Shown piece after piece: positions 31,174 to 41,183 of a stretch of 64,000 bases of DNA. How positions within the stretch are numbered: position 1 is the stretch's first letter; each line of letters starts with the position of its first letter. The notes beneath the pieces are model-generated. The model made no database searches. It worked only from the letters and a program-made list of their open reading frames with translations, and had not been told where the DNA came from. The position numbers were made by a program, and so were the translations under genes. The DNA is from Acinetobacter brisouii CIP 110357 (GTDB taxonomy: Bacteria > Pseudomonadota > Gammaproteobacteria > Pseudomonadales > Moraxellaceae). The stretch is from assembly GCF_000488275.1 (NCBI RefSeq), contig NZ_KI530762.1, forward strand, positions 267,536 through 331,535. Reading direction: 5' to 3'.

Positions 31174-32280
31174 TTATTTGCGTTGTAGCAATTGCTGATA
31201 CAAGGCAAGCGTATTTTGACACATATCCTGCAAACTGAACTGCGTCACAGGGGCAACCGTCACGGGATGTTCAATATGTTGTTGAATGTTGCGCAGTAAA
31301 CTTACCTGATCATCGACTTCGATCAGTCCTTGAGGATAGACCTGCGACAGAATTTCCGCGACACCACCACGCTTCCAGCCAATGACTGGTGTACCTACCG
31401 AAAGTGCCTCAAGTGCTGTGCGTCCAAAGGTTTCTGCCTGATTAGAAAGTGACAGCACCACATCACTGAGTGCCAGCCATTCACGAATATCAGAACGATG
31501 CCCCACAAAGGTGATATGTTCGGTTAAACCGTGTTGTTGCACGCTATTTTGCAATTCATCCAAATAGGCTTGCTTCTTGGCATCTGCTCCACCCACCACC
31601 AAGGCATGAACCTGTGGATATTGCTGCTTTAACTGGCTCATGAGCTGAATCAGAGTTTCATGTCCTTTCAAACGGGTAATCCGTCCAGGCAGACACAGCA
31701 GAAACTTGTTTTCGAGCTGAGGGTAGTCATTATAAACCTGATTCAGCCATTGCGCAGTGGGCTGATAGCCGTGAGGAAAAGCTTTGGGATCAATCCCACG
31801 ATAAATCCGCACAATATCCTGTGGCGGGCATGTTGGATAATTTTGTCGAATGTACTCAACGACACTGTCCGATACCGCAATCACTTTTTCGGCATGCGTC
31901 ATAATGGCACTGTAGCGGTTGACCGAATAAAAGCCATGCACCGTACTGACCAGATGCGGGCGGCGTGATGCGGGAATACCCTTCAGGGCAAAATGGGTCA
32001 GCCACGCAGGTACACGTGAGCGGACATGGACAATATCAGGCTGATGCTGCTCGATAATTTTTCTGAGTGGGCGAATTTGCCACAGACTCGACAAGGCTTT
32101 TTTATAAATCGGCAGTTGAATATGAGTTGAACCTTCAGCTTCAAGTTCAGGCACCAATCGCCCGCCATTGGACACCACCAAAGAAGTGTGTCCTTGCTGT
32201 ACCAAAGCACGTGCAATTTCTAATGTCCCGCGTTCTACACCACCACTGTTTAATTCTGGAAGAAGCTGCATCACTTTCAT
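31174..32280 (-). CDS. lpsB: Glycosyltransferase family 4 (LpsB-like, lipooligosaccharide core)
   Basis: This 368-residue GT-B fold transferase has the N-terminal MKVMQLLPELNSGGVERG, with the GG acceptor-side motif, and the C-terminal nucleotide-sugar site (LCLPGRITRLKGHE, then NQAETFGRTALEALSVGTPVIG with the E-x7-E pattern). The N-terminus is what I recall for LpsB of A. baumannii, which extends the lipooligosaccharide core. The adjacent lauroyl-acyltransferase-like gene supports a lipid A/core role. The symbol rests on recall and should be confirmed. Confidence 0.8.
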   Translation of the reverse strand: MKVMQLLPELNSGGVERGTLEIARALVQQGHTSLVVSNGGRLVPELEAEGSTHIQLPIYKKALSSLWQIRPLRKIIEQHQPDIVHVRSRVPAWLTHFALKGIPASRRPHLVSTVHGFYSVNRYSAIMTHAEKVIAVSDSVVEYIRQNYPTCPPQDIVRIYRGIDPKAFPHGYQPTAQWLNQVYNDYPQLENKFLLCLPGRITRLKGHETLIQLMSQLKQQYPQVHALVVGGADAKKQAYLDELQNSVQQHGLTEHITFVGHRSDIREWLALSDVVLSLSNQAETFGRTALEALSVGTPVIGWKRGGVAEILSQVYPQGLIEVDDQVSLLRNIQQHIEHPVTVAPVTQFSLQDMCQNTLALYQQLLQRK

Positions 32281-32295
32281 GCTGAATTCCTGATT

Positions 32296-33231
32296 TTAAT
32301 AAATTTTGTCGTAGCCTTCAGGGCGGGTTTTAAAACGGCGATGAAACCACATATATTGTGTTGGTGCGATACGGAGCTGATTTTCAATAATTTTATTGAC
32401 ACGGGTTGCATCATCGACTTCATCGTCAGAAGGTAGGTTGTCAACAGGTGGCTCAATCAAAATATGATAACGAGGATCGGTTTCATCACCATAACGATAA
32501 AAATACAGCGGAATTGCCGCAGCTTTGGAAATTTTTAACAAACGGCGGTGCGCTGTAACTGTTGCCGCAGGTGTACCAAAGAAAGGTGCCATGACGCCTT
32601 GTTTCAGACCAAAATCCTGATCGGGGCTATACCAGATGGCACGTCCATTTTTCAGATGACGAATCAGACCGCGCATGTCATCATGGTCAATTTGATTTTT
32701 ATAAATCGTGGCGCGACAGCGGTAAATCAGCATGTCCAGTAGCGGGTTGTTTTGCGGACGATAGACCACATCCGGTTCAAAGTACTGCGCACAGATGTAT
32801 CCGCCTGCATCGAGCAGGGTGCTATGAGTTCCGAGTAGCAGCACTCCCTGACCCTGTTGCTGGGCATGGGTAATATGTTCCAGACCTTCAATGGTCACGC
32901 GATCTTTAAACCACTGTGGCTTATACCACGCATTTAAGGTTTCAAACGTTCCAAGCATCATGTCCACAAAAACTTGTTTGGCATGTTGCTCAACTTCAGC
33001 CTGTGACCATTCAGGAAAACACACTTCCAGATTGCGAATGGTGGTTTTGCGGCGAGATTTGAGGTGTTTCCATGCCAGATTGGCAAGAGCATGTGCCAGA
33101 CGACGCTGAACTGCCCACGGTAAAATCGCAAGAAGCATAAGAAATACAATAGCGATCCACACCCCCCAGTATTTGGGCAGTAGAAAAGACCATTGAAATT
33201 GACCAGGAATGTAATCTTGCTGTTTACTCAT
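32296..33231 (-). CDS. LpxL/LpxM-type lipid A acyltransferase
   Basis: A 311-residue member of the lysophospholipid/lipid A late acyltransferase family. It has one N-terminal transmembrane helix (YWGVWIAIVFLMLLAILPW), the catalytic H-x4-D motif in LLGTHSTLLDAGG, and the downstream motifs VYRPQNNPLLD and IWYSPDQDFG. It adds a secondary acyl chain to Kdo-lipid IVA at the inner membrane. It lies 15 bp upstream of the LpsB-like gene, so the two form an operon for lipooligosaccharide synthesis. LpxL is more likely than LpxM, but I cannot separate them by reading alone. Confidence 0.87.
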   Translation of the reverse strand: MSKQQDYIPGQFQWSFLLPKYWGVWIAIVFLMLLAILPWAVQRRLAHALANLAWKHLKSRRKTTIRNLEVCFPEWSQAEVEQHAKQVFVDMMLGTFETLNAWYKPQWFKDRVTIEGLEHITHAQQQGQGVLLLGTHSTLLDAGGYICAQYFEPDVVYRPQNNPLLDMLIYRCRATIYKNQIDHDDMRGLIRHLKNGRAIWYSPDQDFGLKQGVMAPFFGTPAATVTAHRRLLKISKAAAIPLYFYRYGDETDPRYHILIEPPVDNLPSDDEVDDATRVNKIIENQLRIAPTQYMWFHRRFKTRPEGYDKIY

Positions 33232-33331
33232 ATGGCGATAAAAACTGAATAAAAAACTGGGTGCAGTGTAGCATGAACTGATTTTCGAAATTCAACAGTT
33301 ATCGCAATGGATATAAATACATGCTGGCTGG

Positions 33332-33961
33332 TTAACGGCGTTGTTCCAATAAAATGCGTACGGCAAGTGCTGAAAGTACGGTGCCCATTAGCCATTTTTG
33401 TAACTGCGCCCAAGATGCGTACTGCTGTAAAAAACGGGCAATATGCGCTGCTGAAAGCACAATCAGGGCATTTACTGACAGGCTAATCACAATTTGAATC
33501 AAACCCAGCCCAACTGATTGTGTCAAAATATGCCCTTGCTCAGGATGTAAAAACTGAGGCAATAACGATAGATACACCATCGCAATTTTAGGATTCAGTA
33601 AATTAGTCAGAAAGCCCACCAGAAATAATTTGCTTGGTGAATCATCATTTAATGATTTGACTGCAAAAATGCTGGTTTTAGAGCGAAAGGCATGGTAAGC
33701 CAGATACAGCAGATAAGCTGCACCTGCAATCCGAATGGCATCGTAGGCATATGGGATGGCAACCACAAATGAGGTAATGCCAAACGATGCACAGAGCATA
33801 TAAAACACGAAACCCAACGCCACACCTGTCAGTGAAATCAGTCCTGCCAGCCGACCTTGTGAAATGGAACGTGAAATCAGGTAAATCATGTTCGGGCCTG
33901 GAGTCAGTACCATCAGCAAGGACACCAGAGCAAAGGCAAAAAATTGGCTAAAACTGAGCAT
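33332..33961 (-). CDS. LysE/RhtB-family amino-acid exporter
   Basis: A 209-residue inner-membrane protein with about six hydrophobic segments and the family signature near the N-terminus (LLMVLTPGPNMIYLISRSISQGRLAG). Also present are GVALGFVFYML and GFLTNLLNPKIAMVYLSLLPQF. Members export amino acids or related metabolites. The substrate is unknown. It is 100 bp upstream of the lipid A acyltransferase on the same strand and divergent from the macro-domain gene. Confidence 0.9.
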   Translation of the reverse strand: MLSFSQFFAFALVSLLMVLTPGPNMIYLISRSISQGRLAGLISLTGVALGFVFYMLCASFGITSFVVAIPYAYDAIRIAGAAYLLYLAYHAFRSKTSIFAVKSLNDDSPSKLFLVGFLTNLLNPKIAMVYLSLLPQFLHPEQGHILTQSVGLGLIQIVISLSVNALIVLSAAHIARFLQQYASWAQLQKWLMGTVLSALAVRILLEQRR

Positions 33962-34060
33962 AGCGGGAATGATTCATCTATAGTGACTGCTGTCATTATA
34001 GCGAGTGCAGTGCAAGATTTGAGCTAAAATCGAATCAATGCGCATCAAGCGGAGGGCATA

Positions 34061-34612
34061 ATGAAAACAATCCGAATTATACACGGTGATATTACCGAGC
34101 TGAAGGTCGATGCAATTGTGAATGCCGCCAATACTTCACTGCTGGGTGGTGGTGGAGTCGATGGTGCTATTCATCACAAAGGCGGCGCTGAAATTTTAAA
34201 GGAATGTCAGCAGATTCGTGCTCGGCAGGGTGGCTGTGCCGTTGGTGAAGCAGTGATTACCCATGCAGGATTGTTGCCTGCACAGTATGTGATTCATACA
34301 GTTGGGCCGATCTGGCGCAATGGCATGTATGATGAAGATCAGCTTCTTGCTAATGCCTATCGTCATAGTCTGGAGTTGGCCGAGTCCAAACAGCTACATA
34401 GTGTGGCTTTCCCCAATATTTCCACAGGTGTGTATGGCTTTCCCAAAGCGCGTGCGGTCAATATTGCCTTAGCCACGGTGATTGATTTTTTAAAAACGTC
34501 AACACAGGTCGAAGAAGTGATTTTTGTGTGTTTTGATCAGGAAAATTACCAGCTTTATCAGCAGGAAAGTTTAAATCATGCCAAGCAGCAGAGCGATTTA
34601 CGCTTACTTTAA
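34061..34612 (+). CDS. Macro-domain O-acetyl-ADP-ribose deacetylase (YmdB-like)
   Basis: The 183-residue protein is almost entirely a macro domain of the MacroD/YmdB type. It has [22 protein letters not shown], with the catalytic Asn and Asp, and [16 protein letters not shown] near residue 125. Such enzymes remove ADP-ribose esters and hydrolyse O-acetyl-ADP-ribose. E. coli YmdB also modulates RNase III, but that cannot be assumed here. The zinc-ribbon DUF1272 gene follows after 15 bp, so they are probably co-transcribed. Confidence 0.92.
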   Translation: MKTIRIIHGDITELKVDAIVNAANTSLLGGGGVDGAIHHKGGAEILKECQQIRARQGGCAVGEAVITHAGLLPAQYVIHTVGPIWRNGMYDEDQLLANAYRHSLELAESKQLHSVAFPNISTGVYGFPKARAVNIALATVIDFLKTSTQVEEVIFVCFDQENYQLYQQESLNHAKQQSDLRLL

Positions 34613-34627
34613 ACTGAAGGAAAAATA

Positions 34628-34873
34628 ATGATGTTGGAGCTGCGCCCGAACTGTGAATGTTGTAATGTCGATTTAGCCGTGAATTCTAAGGAAGTGTTGA
34701 TTTGTTCTTTTGAATGTACTTTTTGTTTGCTATGTAGTGAACAGATTTTGAATTTTATCTGCCCAAACTGTGGCGGTGAACTGGTACGACGTCCGATTCG
34801 CCCAGAAAATAAACTGCAAAAATATCCTGCATCGACTCAGCGGGTTTTTAATCCGAATTTAAAAAACAGATAA
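34628..34873 (+). CDS. DUF1272 zinc-ribbon protein
   Basis: An 81-residue protein with many paired cysteines (NCECCNVDL, CSFECTFCLLC, FICPNCGGELVRRP), typical of the DUF1272 family of presumed zinc-binding proteins. Two ATG codons in tandem (34628 and 34631) are possible starts, with GAAGGA upstream. It follows the macro-domain gene by 15 bp. The function is not known. Confidence 0.88.
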   Translation: MMLELRPNCECCNVDLAVNSKEVLICSFECTFCLLCSEQILNFICPNCGGELVRRPIRPENKLQKYPASTQRVFNPNLKNR

Positions 34874-34959
34874 GCTTATTCTGTAAAAATCAGCATAGCG
34901 ACCGTAGCATCATGAGATCTGCGGATTGAAGACCTCAGTAACAAGTAAGGAGATATTGT

Positions 34960-35349
34960 GTGAAAAGAATAGGGCAGATGATCGGTGCTATCACCTTGAG
35001 CCTCGCGGTGCAGTCAGTTTTTGCTGCCGATTTGGGGCAGGATATGGAAACTTTGGAAAATAATTACGAGTTATTTCAAGAGACGCAAAATACCCAGCAA
35101 GCGCTGAGCGCATTAATCGCCATGCAGAAGGCGGTATTGGATGCCAAGCAGTCTATTCCGATGAAATTGATTGGTCAGCCTGATTCCAGCCCTGAGGTTC
35201 TAGGATATCGTAAAGCACTCGATAGTTTGAATACGGAACTCACGCAAACTTTGGCTTTGGTTAAAGCTGGAAATTTGCAACAGGCACATGAGCAGGCAAT
35301 TCCTGCGATTGATAGTATGAGAAAAACCAATCATCAGAAATTTCGCTAG
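34960..35349 (+). CDS. Cytochrome b562-like periplasmic haem protein
   Basis: A 129-residue protein that matches soluble cytochrome b562. A signal peptide (MIGAITLSLAVQSVFA) is cut after Ala22. The mature protein begins ADLGQDMETLENN, placing the haem-ligand Met at mature position 7. It ends MRKTNHQKFR, with the second ligand His at residue 125 (mature about 103). The four-helix length fits. There is no CxxCH motif, so haem would be held non-covalently. The start is GTG with AAGGAG upstream. A small periplasmic electron carrier is likely; partners are unknown. Confidence 0.9.
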   Translation: MKRIGQMIGAITLSLAVQSVFAADLGQDMETLENNYELFQETQNTQQALSALIAMQKAVLDAKQSIPMKLIGQPDSSPEVLGYRKALDSLNTELTQTLALVKAGNLQQAHEQAIPAIDSMRKTNHQKFR

Positions 35350-35394
35350 TTGTCCAGTTGCAAGCAATAGCTGAATTTGATCTTATTTCGAATT

Positions 35395-35429
35395 AAAAAA
35401 TTAACCACGCCGTAGCGTGGTTAATTTTT
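35395..35429. terminator. Bidirectional terminator (cytochrome b562 gene / uup)
   Basis: TTAACCACGC (35401-35410) pairs with GCGTGGTTAA (35415-35424) around CGTA, with A-run and T-run flanks. It serves two convergent genes. Confidence 0.9.
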
Positions 35430-35448
35430 ATTCATAAGGCTTGAGGTG

Positions 35449-37359
35449 TTAATTTCCTTTCGCCATATTTTCCAGCTCATCCCAACGCTCTAATTTTTCC
35501 AGCAGAAGTTCATCAATTTCTGCGAGGCGTTGACTGGCTTGAGTTGCAGCATCAGCATCTTTTAAGAACCATGAGCCATCGGCAAGTTTCGCAGAGAGTT
35601 CAGATTGTTCTGTTTCCAGACTTTCAATCTCGGCAGGCAATTGCTCAAGTTCGCGCTGATCTTTGTAGCTGAGTTTGATTCTTTTAGGTGCAGCTTGGGC
35701 CGCCAGTTTCTCAGCTTCGGCCTTGGCTTGCGCTTTTTTCACATCGGCTTTCTGATCAACCACTTTCTCGTCAGGACGTTGTAACAGATAATCCTGATAG
35801 CCACCGATATATTCTGCAATACCGCCTTTACCATCAAAGACCCAAGTTGACGTTACCACGTTGTCCATAAAGGCACGGTCATGACTGATCAACAGCAATG
35901 TGCCTTTGTACTCCGCCAGCATATCTTCAAGCAGCTCTAGCGTCACCATATCGAGGTCATTGGTCGGTTCGTCCATGACAATCAGGTTGGATGGCTTGAG
36001 CAATAGTTTTGCTAGCAAGACGCGGTTACGTTCACCACCCGACAAGGCTTTAACAGGGGTGCGGGCACGCTCAGGCGAGAACAGGAAATCTTGCAAATAA
36101 CTGTAGATATGACGGCGCTGACCATTTACATCGACAAAGTCAGAACCTTCAGAAACGTTGGCAGCCACGGATTTTTCAAGCTCAAGCTGATTTCGCAACT
36201 GGTCAAAGTACGCGACTTCAAGCTGTGTGCCTGTTTTTACCGTTCCTGTATGTTCAACATCACCCAAAATGGCTTTGATAAGCGTGGTTTTACCGACACC
36301 GTTATCACCAACAAGACCGATACGGTCACCACGCATCACCAGCGCAGAGAAGTCATTAATCAGTGGTTGATCACCATATTGCACACTTAAATGCTCAATA
36401 TCAAAGACCAGTTTGCCTGAGCGCTGTGCTTCCTGAACGCCCATGTTAACTTTGCCTTGCTGGAAGCGACGTGCTTTGGATTCTTCACGTAAGGCTTTTA
36501 ATGCGCGCACACGACCTTCATTACGGGTACGACGCGCTTTAATGCCTTGGCGAATCCACGCTTCTTCTTCAGCCAGTTTTTTGTCAAACAAAGCATTTTG
36601 CTTTTCTTCAGCTTCAAGCTGTTGGGCTTTCAGTTCCAGGTAACGCGAATAGTTGCCTTCAAAACTACGCAATGTGCCGCGATCAAGCTCGACAATTCGT
36701 GTGGCTAAGCTGTCTACAAATGCACGGTCATGCGAAATAAATAACAGCGTTAAGTTATTTTGATCGAGTAAGAATTTTTCTAACCATTCGATACTTTCAA
36801 CATCCAAATGGTTGGTCGGTTCGTCGAGTAACAGCACATCAGGTTGAGTTAAAAGTGCGCGAGCCAATAGTACGCGACGTTTACGACCACCCGATAAATC
36901 CGCCAAGTCGGCATTCGGGTCTAAGCCCATTTTGCCCAAAATGGTATTGACCTTGTTTTCAAGTGACCAGCCATCAAGCTGATCAAGTTTGTGCTGTAAG
37001 TCGCCCATGCGTTCGCAGGCAGCCATATCGCCGAGCACGCAGGCATCGCTTGCGGCATGATATTGTTTTAAAACTTCAGCTGCTTCACCTGCGCCATCGG
37101 CGACGATGTCGGCAACTTTACCCGAATCCATTGGTACATCTTGGGCAAGCATGGAAATGGTTAAGCCATTTTGCACTAAAACTTCACCATGATCGGGCAA
37201 TAAGCTTCCCTCAATCAGTTTAAGTAAAGTAGACTTACCCTCGCCGTTGCGCCCAATCAAACACACTCGTTCGCCACGTTCCAAATTAAAGTTCGCGCCG
37301 TCGAGAAGGGCAGGTCCACCAAATGCAAGTTGGACATCCCTTAAAGTAATATAGGCCAT
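35449..37359 (-). CDS. uup: ABC-F ATPase Uup
   Basis: A 636-residue cytoplasmic ABC-F protein with two ATPase domains and no membrane segments. Walker A motifs are GRNGEGKST and GDNGVGKTT, signature motifs are LSGGRKRRVLLARAL and LSGGERNRVLLAKLL, and Walker B regions are DEPTNHLD and DEPTNDLD. A charged linker lies between the domains and a C-terminal coiled coil (about 555-636) is typical of Uup. ABC-F proteins act on ribosomes; Uup also affects transposon excision. It is divergent from slyX, 35 bp apart. Confidence 0.94.
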   Translation of the reverse strand: MAYITLRDVQLAFGGPALLDGANFNLERGERVCLIGRNGEGKSTLLKLIEGSLLPDHGEVLVQNGLTISMLAQDVPMDSGKVADIVADGAGEAAEVLKQYHAASDACVLGDMAACERMGDLQHKLDQLDGWSLENKVNTILGKMGLDPNADLADLSGGRKRRVLLARALLTQPDVLLLDEPTNHLDVESIEWLEKFLLDQNNLTLLFISHDRAFVDSLATRIVELDRGTLRSFEGNYSRYLELKAQQLEAEEKQNALFDKKLAEEEAWIRQGIKARRTRNEGRVRALKALREESKARRFQQGKVNMGVQEAQRSGKLVFDIEHLSVQYGDQPLINDFSALVMRGDRIGLVGDNGVGKTTLIKAILGDVEHTGTVKTGTQLEVAYFDQLRNQLELEKSVAANVSEGSDFVDVNGQRRHIYSYLQDFLFSPERARTPVKALSGGERNRVLLAKLLLKPSNLIVMDEPTNDLDMVTLELLEDMLAEYKGTLLLISHDRAFMDNVVTSTWVFDGKGGIAEYIGGYQDYLLQRPDEKVVDQKADVKKAQAKAEAEKLAAQAAPKRIKLSYKDQRELEQLPAEIESLETEQSELSAKLADGSWFLKDADAATQASQRLAEIDELLLEKLERWDELENMAKGN

Positions 37360-37394
37360 AGAGTTTCCTAAAATCTCAAATTGAGGAGTGTTAA

Positions 37395-37637
37395 ATGACT
37401 AAACCACCATACGATGATCAAGCGTCATTTTCCGCACCCATTGAAGATTTGCAAGTCCGAATTGCATTTTTAGATGATTTAGTTGAACAATTGAATGAAC
37501 AATTGGCTCGACAAAGCTTGGAAATTGCGGATTTGCAAAAACAAATGCAGTTTTTGTATCAGCGTGTCGAAGCCGCAGATTTATCGGAAGGGATTGCACC
37601 GTTTGACCCTTTAACCAATAAGCCGCCACATTACTAA
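37395..37637 (+). CDS. slyX: SlyX family protein
   Basis: An 80-residue coiled-coil protein (about residues 15-60: IEDLQVRIAFLDDLVEQLNEQ) ending in the family signature PPHY. SlyX proteins are common in Proteobacteria but their role is unknown. A TTGAGGAG ribosome-binding site precedes the ATG. The gene is divergent from uup. Confidence 0.9.
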   Translation: MTKPPYDDQASFSAPIEDLQVRIAFLDDLVEQLNEQLARQSLEIADLQKQMQFLYQRVEAADLSEGIAPFDPLTNKPPHY

Positions 37638-37980
37638 AGCTGAGTGGTGTCATTGAAACAGCATGAACTGAAAGAAACGCATTTAATTTTGATGGGCAGA
37701 ATGTTCATCAGATTGAAAATCTGAGCGCAAAAAAGCGATGAATGCGATTGAGAAGCGCATGAATTGTGCCTTGAAAGCCTGGTTTTATTGAATACACATA
37801 CATCTCCACAGCAATAAAAATGCTGTAGCCTGATTAAAGATAACCTGGTTTTAATCCGTAAAAATTGCAAATATGGCTGCAAACATATGCAAGCTGACTC
37901 GCACTTGATCAGGAAAACTTGCCTTTTCTATTCAGCTTATGTAACTCTAATACAAGATGAATAAATGAAGAACGTCAGGT
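37638..37980. other. 343-bp gap between slyX and a hypothetical gene
   Basis: No gene seen. Short hairpins occur (for example TCAGATT/AATCTGA near 37709-37725), but there is no terminator-like T-run and no recognisable RNA family. Confidence 0.4.
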
Positions 37981-38421
37981 ATGGGTCTTTGGATTACCAT
38001 TATTATTGTGCTGTTTGTATTGGGTTCGGTCTTGGGGTTAAGAGTCAACCCACGTGAAAAAGCCCTTGGCATGATGCGCGATAAAGCGCGCAAGATGGGA
38101 TTGCATCCACGCTTAATTGCAGCACCAGAATGGACAAAAATACCCAAAGCCACTGAAAACCGCGCCAGTATGGTGGCGTATTACAGTGTGCTGCTGCCTG
38201 AAGCAAAATTGCCCTTAATGCGTGCCCGAATTCAGGACGGCAAGTTTGAACTGGTCTATGGTGATAACAAATTTAAAGATTATCCCATTGCATTAAAGGG
38301 GATTTATGCTATTGATATGCAGGCGAACTGTATTGGTGCATATTGGGATGAACATGCAGACTTACATGCAACCCAACTGGAAGCAATGAAAGCCTACCTT
38401 ACAGCTTTGGCTGAACTTTAA
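37981..38421 (+). CDS. Hypothetical membrane-anchored protein upstream of topA
   Basis: I do not recognise this 146-residue protein. It starts with one transmembrane helix (LWITIIIVLFVLGSVLGL), then a soluble domain (RVNPREKALGMMRDKARKMGLHP, WTKIP, YYSVLLPEAKLP) that would face the cytoplasm because positively charged residues follow the helix. It ends 29 bp before topA on the same strand, so the two may be co-transcribed. Confidence 0.78.
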   Translation: MGLWITIIIVLFVLGSVLGLRVNPREKALGMMRDKARKMGLHPRLIAAPEWTKIPKATENRASMVAYYSVLLPEAKLPLMRARIQDGKFELVYGDNKFKDYPIALKGIYAIDMQANCIGAYWDEHADLHATQLEAMKAYLTALAEL

Positions 38422-38450
38422 AATTTTAGAAATAGGAAACGAATACCATT

Positions 38451-41093
38451 ATGGCGAATGCTCCTCGGTCTAGCGCTAAAACGACTACAGAACAATCCGC
38501 GAGTGCGACCAATAAGCGTGCACTGGTGATTGTGGAGTCGCCAGCCAAAGCGAAAACCATTAACAAGTATTTGGGGAATGAATATATCGTCAAGTCTTCG
38601 GTAGGGCATGTCCGTGACCTACCGACAGGCGGTTCAGCCAAAACAGGTGAGAAAAAAACCACAACCCGCACCAAGCTGACCGATGCAGAAAAACAGCAAA
38701 AAGCTCAGCAATCCCTGATTAACCGTATGGGTGTTGACCCTGAACACGGTTGGTCTGCGCATTATGAAGTCTTGCCAGGCAAAGAACATGTGGTTGCTGA
38801 ACTGAAAAAACTGGCTTCACAAGTGGATGAAATCTATCTCGCAACGGACTTGGACCGTGAAGGGGAAGCGATTGCATGGCATTTGCGAGAAGTGATTGGT
38901 GGTGATGATTCGCGCTATCGCCGTGTGGTGTTTAACGAAATTACCAAAAATGCCATTCAAGAAGCGTTTAAGCACCCAACCCGCCTAGATATTGATCGCG
39001 TCAATGCACAGCAAGCCCGCCGTTTTCTTGATCGCGTAGTCGGCTTTATGATTTCACCACTGCTGTGGGAAAAAATTGCCCGAGGGTTATCGGCAGGACG
39101 CGTCCAGTCGGTGGCTGTGAAGCTTGTCGTAGAGCGTGAGCGGGAAATTCGGGCATTTATTCCTGAAGAATACTGGGAGGTCTTTGCAGATACCCAGTCG
39201 AAAAAAGATGATATTCGTTTAGAAGCAGTCAAACAGGCTGGAAAAACTCTCAAATTAAAAAATAAAGCCGATACTGATCAGCTACTTGCAACTTTGCAAG
39301 GCGCACAGTACCAAGTGGCACAACGCGAAGATAAACCGACCAAGGTCAATCCAAGTGCACCGTATATTACCTCGACCTTGCAACAGGCGGCCAGTACACG
39401 TTTAGGTTTTTCTGTAAAGAAAACCATGATGCTGGCGCAGCGTTTGTATGAGGCAGGTTTTATTACCTATATGCGTACTGACTCGACATTCTTGAGTAAT
39501 GACGCGGTCAATATGGTACGTGAACATATTGCTAGTCAGTATGGCGCTAAATATTTGCCTGCACAGCCAAACCGTTATGGCAATAAAGCGGGTGCACAAG
39601 AAGCGCATGAAGCCATTCGACCATCCAATGTGGCTTTGGCAGGTGATCAACTGGTTGGTGTCGAACGTGATGCACAGCGTTTATATGACTTGATCTGGCG
39701 CCAGTTTGTCGCATGTCAGATGACGCCAGCCGAATATCTGTCTTCGACATTGCTGGTTCAGGCAGCCGATATTGAACTCAAAGCTAAAGGTCGAACTTTG
39801 GTATTTGATGGCTTTACCAAAGTTCGTGGTGCCAATAAATCTGATGATGACGTCTTGTTGCCTGCGGTTAAAGTGGGTGATGTACTACAATTGATCAAAC
39901 TTGACCCGAGTCAGCATTTTACTAAACCACCTGCACGTTTTACCGAAGCTTCTTTGGTGAAAGAACTGGAAAAACGCGGTATTGGTCGACCTTCGACGTA
40001 TGCTGCGATTATTTCCACCATTCAGGAACGTGGTTACGTCAAACTGGAAAATCGTCGTTTATTTGCGGAAAAAATGGGTGAAATTGTCACCGACCGTTTG
40101 GATGAAAGCTTTAATAATCTGATGAACTATGCCTTTACGGCAGATTTGGAAGGTCAGCTTGACAAAGTTGCCATTGGCGAACGTGGCTGGAAAGAGTTGC
40201 TCGATACATTCTATGGCGACTTTAAAAAACGTTTGAATGTGGCACAGGGCGAACAGGGCATGCGCCGTAATCAGCCTGTGGAAGTTGCAGATGTGCATTG
40301 TCCTGAATGCAGTCGCCCAATGCAGATTCGGACAGGAACAACTGGTGTGTTCTTGGGCTGCTCAGGCTATAACTTGCCACCGAAAGAGCGCTGTAAAGGC
40401 ACACTGAATTTAACGCCTGTTGAATCTTTGGCGATCTTGTCTGATGATGATGGTGCAGAAACGGCTGACCTGATGTCAAAACGCCGTTGTCCAAAATGTG
40501 GCACAGCGATGGACAGCTATGTGATTGATGGTGGGCGCAAGTTGCATGTCTGTGGTAATAATCCAGACTGTGGTGGTTATGAACTCGAAGAAGGTGAGTT
40601 CAAAATCAAGGGCTATGATGGGCCGACCATTCCATGTGATAAATGTGATGGCGAAATGCAGTTAAAGACAGGACGTTTTGGCCCTTACTTTGCCTGCACC
40701 AGTTGTGACAATACTCGTAAGGTCTTGAAAAATGGTCAACCTGCGCCACCTCGTGTTGATCCGATCAAGATGGAACATTTACGTTCAGCCAAACATGATG
40801 ACTTCTTTGTCTTGCGTGACGGCGCAGCAGGTCTTTTCCTCGCAGCCAGCAAGTTTCCAAAAGTCCGTGAAACCCGTGCGCCGAAAGTTGCCGAGTTGCG
40901 TACCGTTGCTGAACAGCTTGATCCAAAATATCAGTATTTGTTAAAAGCTCCAGATACAGACCCTGAAGGCAATACCACGATTGTGAAATTCAGCCGTAAA
41001 AATCAGGCGCAGTATATTGGTTCGGAAACGCCAGAAGGCAAGCCAACCAAATGGAGTCTTGTTTATCAGAACAGTCAGTGGGTTGAAGGCTAA
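38451..41093 (+). CDS. topA: DNA topoisomerase I
   Basis: It relaxes negative supercoils. The 880 residues comprise a TOPRIM domain ([17 protein letters not shown] about 26-42; DLDREGEA about 133-140), the type IA core with the active-site tyrosine in [11 protein letters not shown] (Tyr340) and three C-terminal zinc ribbons ([26 protein letters not shown] with their downstream cysteine pairs). The very N-terminus has a short Ser/Thr-rich extension of about 20 residues before the TOPRIM fold. A terminator follows. Confidence 0.97.
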   Translation: MANAPRSSAKTTTEQSASATNKRALVIVESPAKAKTINKYLGNEYIVKSSVGHVRDLPTGGSAKTGEKKTTTRTKLTDAEKQQKAQQSLINRMGVDPEHGWSAHYEVLPGKEHVVAELKKLASQVDEIYLATDLDREGEAIAWHLREVIGGDDSRYRRVVFNEITKNAIQEAFKHPTRLDIDRVNAQQARRFLDRVVGFMISPLLWEKIARGLSAGRVQSVAVKLVVEREREIRAFIPEEYWEVFADTQSKKDDIRLEAVKQAGKTLKLKNKADTDQLLATLQGAQYQVAQREDKPTKVNPSAPYITSTLQQAASTRLGFSVKKTMMLAQRLYEAGFITYMRTDSTFLSNDAVNMVREHIASQYGAKYLPAQPNRYGNKAGAQEAHEAIRPSNVALAGDQLVGVERDAQRLYDLIWRQFVACQMTPAEYLSSTLLVQAADIELKAKGRTLVFDGFTKVRGANKSDDDVLLPAVKVGDVLQLIKLDPSQHFTKPPARFTEASLVKELEKRGIGRPSTYAAIISTIQERGYVKLENRRLFAEKMGEIVTDRLDESFNNLMNYAFTADLEGQLDKVAIGERGWKELLDTFYGDFKKRLNVAQGEQGMRRNQPVEVADVHCPECSRPMQIRTGTTGVFLGCSGYNLPPKERCKGTLNLTPVESLAILSDDDGAETADLMSKRRCPKCGTAMDSYVIDGGRKLHVCGNNPDCGGYELEEGEFKIKGYDGPTIPCDKCDGEMQLKTGRFGPYFACTSCDNTRKVLKNGQPAPPRVDPIKMEHLRSAKHDDFFVLRDGAAGLFLAASKFPKVRETRAPKVAELRTVAEQLDPKYQYLLKAPDTDPEGNTTIVKFSRKNQAQYIGSETPEGKPTKWSLVYQNSQWVEG

Positions 41094-41125
41094 GTTTCGA
41101 TTTAATATTCTCTAAGAATTCAAAG

Positions 41126-41154
41126 AATGCTGGCAAATTTGCTGGCATTTTTTA
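41126..41154 (+). terminator. Terminator of topA
   Basis: AATGC (41126-41130) pairs with GCATT (41145-41149) and encloses the smaller GCAAATTTGC palindrome. A six-T run follows. Confidence 0.75.
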
Positions 41155-41183
41155 TAAAAAATAATAAATAGGTCATTTGAGAT

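Noticed and set aside
38957..39253. 98-codon minus-strand frame inside topA
   Set aside because: Antisense shadow of the TopA coding sequence with no independent support.
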